51,128 bases of DNA, taken from contig NW_003119429.1 in assembly GCF_000003605.2 (NCBI RefSeq), forward strand, positions 268,058 through 319,185. The letters are read 5' to 3'. A program made the translations under genes and the position numbers. Shown one piece after another: positions 46,901 through 51,128 of the stretch. Every line of letters begins with the position of its first letter. Position 1 is the stretch's first letter. The DNA comes from Saccoglossus kowalevskii (lineage: Eukaryota; Hemichordata; Enteropneusta; Harrimaniidae). The notes under the pieces are model-generated. The model saw nothing but the letters and a program-made list of their open reading frames with translations. It did no database searches and was not told where the DNA came from.

Positions 46901-49900
46901 ACTTATATAAGTTGTACCTGTTGGCATCACTTATATAAGTTGTACTGTTGCATTCTCTGTTGTACAAGGAATAAATAATAAGTACCGGTATTGTTAAAGT
47001 TGCATTATCCTCTAAATTATTTGAATTTTTGTCATATATGTAGTAAAATGATCCTTGACTCGAAATGAGTTATGCGTACAAATCTTTTAGATGCAATCTT
47101 AAATTATTACTGGGTACGTGCATAATTTGGAAAATCAAATCTCATTCATAGTATACCCGGTACCAAGTTTTCATTTCATGCATCTTTTTACTTTCAACAG
47201 TGTTCATCGTTACTGGATAAAACGCAATATGATGAATTTACTGAAGAAATAGCTGAAGAATATGAAGAAACAAGAGAAGAACATTATAATTCACTTCAAG
47301 TAGGATAAATTGATAGATCATAAAGCACATTATTTGCTGAATTTCGATATTTATTATTTTGTTACCAATCTTGTTGCATTTATGCATTTATTAATATTCT
47401 TTTCTAGGAGAGAAGTTTTGTCACTATTAGTAAAGCCAGAGAACTGAAATTCCAGATTGATTGGCAGTCAATGCCTAGTCCAGGTATGTATGATTTTTAC
47501 CTTGCCCGTAACATCAAAGATAGAAGGGAAATGTATATTAAAGGAAAAATGTCTGTCTGGCGGCGTTGTCGTTGTTGTTGTCGTCGTCATCTTTAATAGT
47601 TGTTATTGTGTGCACAATAACTTTACTAATTCTAATCCAAACTTTATCACACTTGGTCACCTTATTCATCAGTATAAAGTCTTCCCTGAGTATGAATGAC
47701 AGATGTCCTGTATGAAAATATCATGCAAAAATTAAGAAAATCTGTTAAAATATTTTGACTGATCACTGGTGATGCACATTCTAAGGTCACTGTTCTCAGT
47801 GGAAATATGCATTGTTGTCTGTTCAATGAAGCAAATCATTTATCTTGTAATAATATCTTTGGTAATGTATCTCCCATATCCCATGGGAATACTATACTGG
47901 GTTTCAAAACCAACTCATGGGGAGTTTTTGCACAGTCTGATACACATTTGCAAACCAAAAATCTTTACAGAAAACAAGTTGTGAGAAAATCAATATAAGC
48001 ACTCTTATGAATTGGGTGCCAAACTTTGATCAAGATCTGAAGCTAATAGAAAATCTGTTTAGTCCAAAGTTATCAAATCAAAAACAATACATAAAAAAAT
48101 ACATAAAAAGCAAAACGTTGCATCCACATTTTGAAAAGAAAATTGTACTCAAAAATAGGTATTCTGTATTTGACAAACAGTTCATTTGACAAATGAAAAT
48201 TCACAGGAATTTGTTTCAGCTACTGTGGAATACTATATTTTCGCTTGGAATTAATTTTCGCTATTTTCGCTGAAGGAATGATTCAGTGAAAATAAAATCC
48301 AGCTAAAATAAAGTATTTTACAGTATTAGAACAGAATGATAGAGCTTTTATAATAGTAATTTAAAAACGCACTTTAAAAACAAAGATTGCAGTGTTTGAA
48401 GATGTAGATTCTCTGGAGGCAAAAGTACTGTTGACTTCCTCCTCCACTGGTCACCACCTAACTATTTAAGTTGATTTGCATACAAAGCAGAGCTTGCATC
48501 AATATAGCTATTTATAGAGGGCATTTTTTTTTTTTTACTTTTCAAATAATACAGTAGTCACACAATGAATATAATAAGGCAGTTCATATTTGTCCCAGTG
48601 AATCATTAATTTTTAACAGACACCTGTACAAAATACTTGGACAAACGCCAGCTAAGATTTTCTGTTATCTTGCATGATTTATGAATCTATTCACGTCTAA
48701 ATGCAGCACTTTTTTTATGAGATGCGGCATTTGTTTTTATAATAACAAATCTGAATTACTTTGAATAAAGCTCGAAATTATGTCCCTTAAAATAATTAAA
48801 CAAATTAGGCACCAATGTTTTTGTAATATATTTACATCTATCACAGACATTCGGTAAACTGCTTTCCCAATGTTGTTTCAACCCCAAAACTTGTTTGTAT
48901 TCAAAATTAATTATGACAATGCATATTCATATTGAAACAAACTATGATAAAGGGAATAATATTTATATATAACAAAGGGCAAGGTCAGCAGAGTTCAACT
49001 ATGTTGATTTCTCTTTCAGTGATTTCTATTTTAGCTGTGTAGTTGAAATTAACTGCATGTACCAGTGACATTTAATAACATAATACAGAAATCATAAAAT
49101 ATTTTGTGTTGTGAGAAACAAAGAAAATCAGAAATGTCCATTTATTTAACCATTCCATGACTTTTTTAGAGCACTGCTGTATCTGCTCTATAAAAAAATG
49201 AAACTTGTTTCAGTTGATCTAGAATACAATAAATGTAATTTTTGGTTATATGTGCTCCTGATAGAGAAAATATGGTAATTATTTTGGGTAATGATTTTTG
49301 GCATAACAGGTTTCATTATCTTTTAATATACCGATATTCATCAATCCTGGTGTTCACTGTAATACATTATGTTTATTGTTTAGTAACGCCAAGTTTCCTT
49401 GGACTGAAGACGCTTGACAACTATGACCTGTCATTACTTGTGCCGTACATTGACTGGAAACCGTTCTTTGATGTTTGGCAGTTGCGTGGTAAATATCCCA
49501 ACAGAGGGTATCCCAAAATATTCAACGACAAACAAGTTGGTAAGTAATGAAAATTTTCTTCTGAATGGCTAATAATCATCATCATAAATCATACATGAAT
49601 TATTGAAAGCTTCTTATTACATCATGGTTCTTTGTAGCGACCATCCATGGTCTTTATGACAAGTGTTCAAACACAGGTTGGACGGTACTGGAGAACATTG
49701 TATCATTGTTCCTGGTAAAGATATGTTTGTGCTAATACCAAAGACACTTTTCATGATCCTGACTACATGTTGTCATGCAAAGTTTCTACAACATAATCTA
49801 AATAATAGTGTAAAATCTTTAAATTGTTGAAATCGGCTACCCGAGATTGCCTTGACACCGTAACTCTCAACTGCCAGTTTACATATTGATTATATATTCT

Positions 49901-50346
49901 TTATTCTTACTATCGCATATTTCACATTTGTTATTTTGTATCATTTCATAGGAGAGGAAGCGAAGCGGTTATTTAACGATGCACAGGATATGTTAAATAA
50001 GATTATAGACAATAAACTCATAAAAGCCAGTGGTGTGTGCGGATTCTGGCCTGCGTGTAGCGTGGGTGACGATATCCTCGTTTATAAAGAAGATGTCATG
50101 CCACGATGCGGTGAACCAGTGTCTGTATTCTATGGACTACGACAACAAGCTGAAAAGGAATCCAACGACCCGTATGTCTGTCTTTCTGACTTTGTGGCAC
50201 CTAAGGATTCAAATGTACGGGACTATATCGGAGGTTTCGCAGTATCTGCAGGATTTGGAGTTTCTGAACTTGCGAATAAGTATGAACAGGAGCATGATGA
50301 TTACAATAGTATTATGGTTAAAGCATTGGCTGATAGGTTAGCAGAG
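31901..50346 (+). CDS. MTR: Methionine synthase (cobalamin-dependent), 3'-incomplete
   Basis: This gene encodes 5-methyltetrahydrofolate-homocysteine methyltransferase, the cytosolic enzyme that moves a methyl group from methyl-THF through cob(I)alamin to homocysteine. Twenty-two exons give 3408 nt, 1136 residues, all in frame. The module entries list the exons. Zn ligands Cys259, Cys322 and Cys323, the B12-binding DVHDIG with His787, Ser832 in [10 protein letters not shown], and GGATTSKTH are all present. Vertebrate MTR is about 1265 residues, so about 130 C-terminal residues, including the AdoMet-binding RxxxGY motif, should lie right of the window. The start is ATG 31,901 or 31,925, in frame with each other. 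Introns range from ~100 bp to 2.3 kb; many hold MITEs. One intron is GC-AG. No lesion is seen. Confidence 0.97.
34311..34435. mobile_element. TTAA-flanked MITE, copy 3 (125 bp)
   Basis: Bracketed by TTAA at 34,307-34,310 and 34,436-34,439. It begins AGGGCGGCAGTCGTCG and ends CAACGACCACCACGCT, so the ends are imperfectly inverted and related to those of the 4605-4761 element (AG...GTCGTC). It lies in MTR intron 2. Confidence 0.6.
34631..34759. repeat. Inverted repeat in MTR intron 2
   Basis: Arms 34,631-34,658 (ATAGTGCATTATGGGATTGT) and 34,724-34,759 (ACAATCCCACAATGCACTAT) are inverted copies with one or two mismatches in the core, separated by about 65 bp. Probably a small foldback MITE. Confidence 0.65.
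37262..37449. mobile_element. TA-flanked MITE, copy C (188 bp), MTR intron 5
   Basis: It starts CTGTAGAATACTTTATTTTCG and ends AAAGTATTTATAG, with TA at 37,260-37,261 and 37,450-37,451. It shares the GGAATTAATTTTCGC block and GATTCAGTGAAAATAAAATC with copies A and D. The element ends 70 bp before MTR exon 6. Confidence 0.8.
37879..39889. mobile_element. 2.0-kb TTA-flanked transposon (PIF/Harbinger-like ends), MTR intron 6
   Basis: The left end is GGGGAGAGTAGGAAATCAAA then GGTTCACCGCGG. The inverted right end reads GGGGAGAGTAGGAAATTAAA then GGTGCACCGCGG, giving imperfect inverted repeats of about 50 bp. TTA flanks both ends (37,876-37,878 and 39,890-39,892). A 3-bp TWA duplication with G-rich ends is typical of PIF/Harbinger. 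Subterminal CCGCGG motifs are repeated near both ends. The interior has only short open frames and no DDE transposase I recognise, so it is probably non-autonomous. Confidence 0.8.
41132..41498. mobile_element. 367-bp TTA-flanked element, MTR intron 9
   Basis: The left end is GGCCAAAAAAAAATTG with GCGGCCGACCGG inside it. The inverted right end reads GGCCAAAC, an A run, then TTGGGTCGGTCGG. TTA flanks both sides (41,129-41,131 and 41,499-41,501). The short GGCC ends and TTA duplication again suggest a Harbinger-type non-autonomous element; its ends differ from those of the 37,879 element. Confidence 0.65.
41572..41606. mobile_element. Partial end of the TA-flanked MITE family
   Basis: TGTAAAATACTTTATTTTTG followed by CTAGAATTTATT matches one terminal segment of the family seen at 14,946-15,142. 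No opposite end is found nearby, so it is a truncated copy in MTR intron 9. Confidence 0.45.
43797..43990. repeat. Diverged relative of the hairpin-tailed repeat, MTR intron 13
   Basis: AGTCCCCGCTCGGAGTC, then ATTCAAACTTGGTACA and AAAGATGGCCGACTTGCAGG, recall in order the terminal hairpin, the TTGAACAAAAT-type and the ATGGCCGCC blocks of the elements in the STX5 introns. Identity is low, so the relationship is probable only. Confidence 0.4.
44432..44761. mobile_element. 330-bp element with perfect 16-bp inverted ends, MTR intron 14
   Basis: TATCCTCGGGGGCGGA at 44,432-44,447 is matched exactly by its reverse complement at 44,746-44,761. If the outermost TA bases are the target duplication, the ends proper are TCCTCGGGGGCGGA. 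The element is GC-richer than the intron around it and has no transposase. It occupies more than half of a 571-bp intron. Confidence 0.75.
44920..46606 (+). other. MTR: MTR exons 15-18: cobalamin cap and B12-binding module
   Basis: Exons are 44,920-45,018, 45,152-45,322, 46,039-46,207 and 46,404-46,606. [20 protein letters not shown] belongs to the four-helix cap. [14 protein letters not shown] carries the cobalt-ligand His787. [13 protein letters not shown] carries Ser832, and [18 protein letters not shown] completes the Rossmann-like B12 fold. Spacing fits the DxHxxG...SxL...GG signature of B12-binding domains. Confidence 0.95.
46890..46945. repeat. 28-bp tandem duplication, MTR intron 18
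   Basis: Two perfect adjacent copies of a 28-bp unit starting CTGTTGGCATCACTTATATA (46,890-46,917 and 46,918-46,945). Perfect identity suggests a recent duplication that may vary in copy number. Confidence 0.85.
47550..47592. repeat. GTT/GTC trinucleotide-rich microsatellite, MTR intron 20
   Basis: GGCGTTGTCGTTGTTGTTG and the following TCGTCGTCATC form an imperfect trinucleotide tract. The sequence after it (CAAACTTTATCACACTTGG) resembles text often seen next to microsatellites in repeat elements here. Confidence 0.5.
47593..49383 (+). other. MTR: Remainder of MTR intron 20
   Basis: Apart from the microsatellite and MITE copy D this 1.9-kb intron is AT-rich and holds no recognised exon, RNA gene or nested gene. 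Confidence 0.5.
48223..48323. mobile_element. TA-flanked MITE, copy D (101 bp), MTR intron 20
   Basis: It starts CTGTGGAATACTATATTTTCG and ends AAAGTATTTTACAG with TA at 48,221-48,222 and 48,324-48,325. It is the shortest full-ended copy, lacking the middle present in copies A and C, so it is an internal-deletion derivative. Confidence 0.8.
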
Positions 50347-50988
50347 GTATGTTTTATCGGCCGTTTATGTATAAATGATATATTTGTGTACATGCACCTG
50401 TGCCTGTAATTATGATTGTACTCTAGGTTTTTTTTCCAAAAAGATGTAGTCGTTTCTGATCAGTTTAAGATGTATAGGTGGAGAAATAATCTACCTAATT
50501 TTAAATTAGAATGCAAGGTCAGGGATATTTTGAAACTGCTTAATTGTCAAAGAATACACATGTGGGGCCATTTCTCAGAAATGTACAGGTAGGTTTCAAT
50601 CATGCTTAGTTGCACATGCAAAGCATAGACTTATTTGGGACTATTTCATTAACATTTGATGGTTTGAATTTGCACGAATTGAGGTAAATATTTCATAAAT
50701 GTTCAAATATCAATGAGCTTCAGCACGTCCAAGTGCTGACAGTCATTTCTGATTCCAATTCGATGATGTGAGTTTCCTTTGCTAACACGATTTGAATAGT
50801 GTTTTCAATAGATTCGTTTCTGTTCTGATTTATTGTGGGCCAGACTGATTTGAAACAAGGCAAAAACGTTCAGTGAATTGTGCTTTTTTTCTCCCACAAT
50901 GCAATTCAGAACAATCATGTACATGTGAGTCACAAAGTACGTCACAAGACAAAACCCTCTATAAACTTTAACACGCAAGGTTACAATT
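50347..50988 (+). other. MTR: Start of MTR intron 22
   Basis: Begins at the GTATGT donor after exon 22. No conserved MTR exon was found up to the window edge; the remaining coding exons are therefore outside. Confidence 0.7.
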
Positions 50989-51128
50989 TTTTGACTCCCG
51001 TGTGCGAAGCACAAAAGGGAGTCTTTGCAGTTACCCTGTCTGTATGTCTGTATGTCTGTATGTTTGTATGTCACTTTTTTTGTTCCACCGTTATCTCAAG
51101 AACCACTAATCAAATTTTTATGAAACTA
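50989..51128 (+). repeat. Hairpin plus TGTCTGTA microsatellite repeat, cut by the window edge
   Basis: ACTCCCGTGTGCGAAGCACA followed by AAAGGGAGT forms a hairpin (ACTCCC/GGGAGT, TGTGC/GCACA). It is followed by TGTCTGTATGTCTGTATG-type tandem repeats and unique-looking sequence to the edge. The layout parallels the hairpin-plus-microsatellite termini of the repeats in the STX5 introns, though the sequences differ. Confidence 0.6.

Larger units (their letters stand above)
47201..50346 (+). other. MTR: MTR exons 19-22: start of the reactivation (AdoMet) module
   Basis: Exons are 47,201-47,299, 47,408-47,483, 49,384-49,539 and 49,952-50,346. [20 protein letters not shown] and [12 protein letters not shown] match the activation domain, which uses AdoMet and methionine synthase reductase to rescue oxidised cobalamin. 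The last exon ends GDRLAE-type (ADRLAE|GTATGT). Sequence from 50,347 to the edge shows no further exon. Confidence 0.93.

Overview
The window is eukaryotic, nuclear and animal. It carries two conserved metazoan housekeeping genes split into many short exons by GT-AG introns, long AT-rich non-coding DNA, and dense small DNA transposons. The repeat style (TA-, TTA- and TTAA-flanked MITEs, and ~150-bp tandem-monomer elements ending in hairpins and microsatellites), a secreted two-domain LamG protein and a decayed Mab-21-like gene suggest a marine invertebrate. A hemichordate, other invertebrate deuterostome or mollusc would all fit; I cannot name the species.

Layout. 1-695: a minisatellite of 33-bp monomers in 66-bp dimers. 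696-12,200: no convincing gene, but several MITEs, including a TTAA-flanked copy split by a TA-flanked MITE. 12,231-13,126: a hairpin, then a broken Mab-21-like 3' exon. 13,517-13,678 (-): a 53-codon fragment with a helicase Walker A motif. 15,152-19,006 (-): a complete four-exon gene for a secreted protein of 649 residues with a coiled-coil segment and two LamG/concanavalin-like domains. 19,007-22,970: repeats. 22,980-29,944 (-): complete syntaxin-5 (STX5), eight coding exons, 349 residues, with a 5'-UTR exon ending at 31,351. 31,352-31,900: a shared promoter interval with a palindromic CRE and an NRF1-like site. 31,901 to the right edge (+): methionine synthase (MTR), 22 coding exons encoding 1136 residues. 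The C-terminal part, about 130 residues by comparison with vertebrate MTR, lies beyond the window.

I assembled the STX5, MTR and LamG exon models by hand from conserved protein sequence and splice sites. Every exon junction keeps frame, and the totals (1050, 3408 and 1950 nt) are divisible by three. MTR makes methionine from homocysteine with methyl-tetrahydrofolate and cobalamin. STX5 is the Qa-SNARE of ER-Golgi and intra-Golgi fusion. They are arranged head to head; no functional link is implied beyond possible shared promoter use.

I found no clearly new molecular system. The best leads are the nested-transposon arithmetic at 4.6-6.6 kb, the STX5 amino terminus (arginine cluster plus internal Met, as in the two vertebrate isoforms), a GC-AG intron in MTR, a MITE placed to supply the LamG gene's poly(A) signals, and the Mab-21 and helicase relics.
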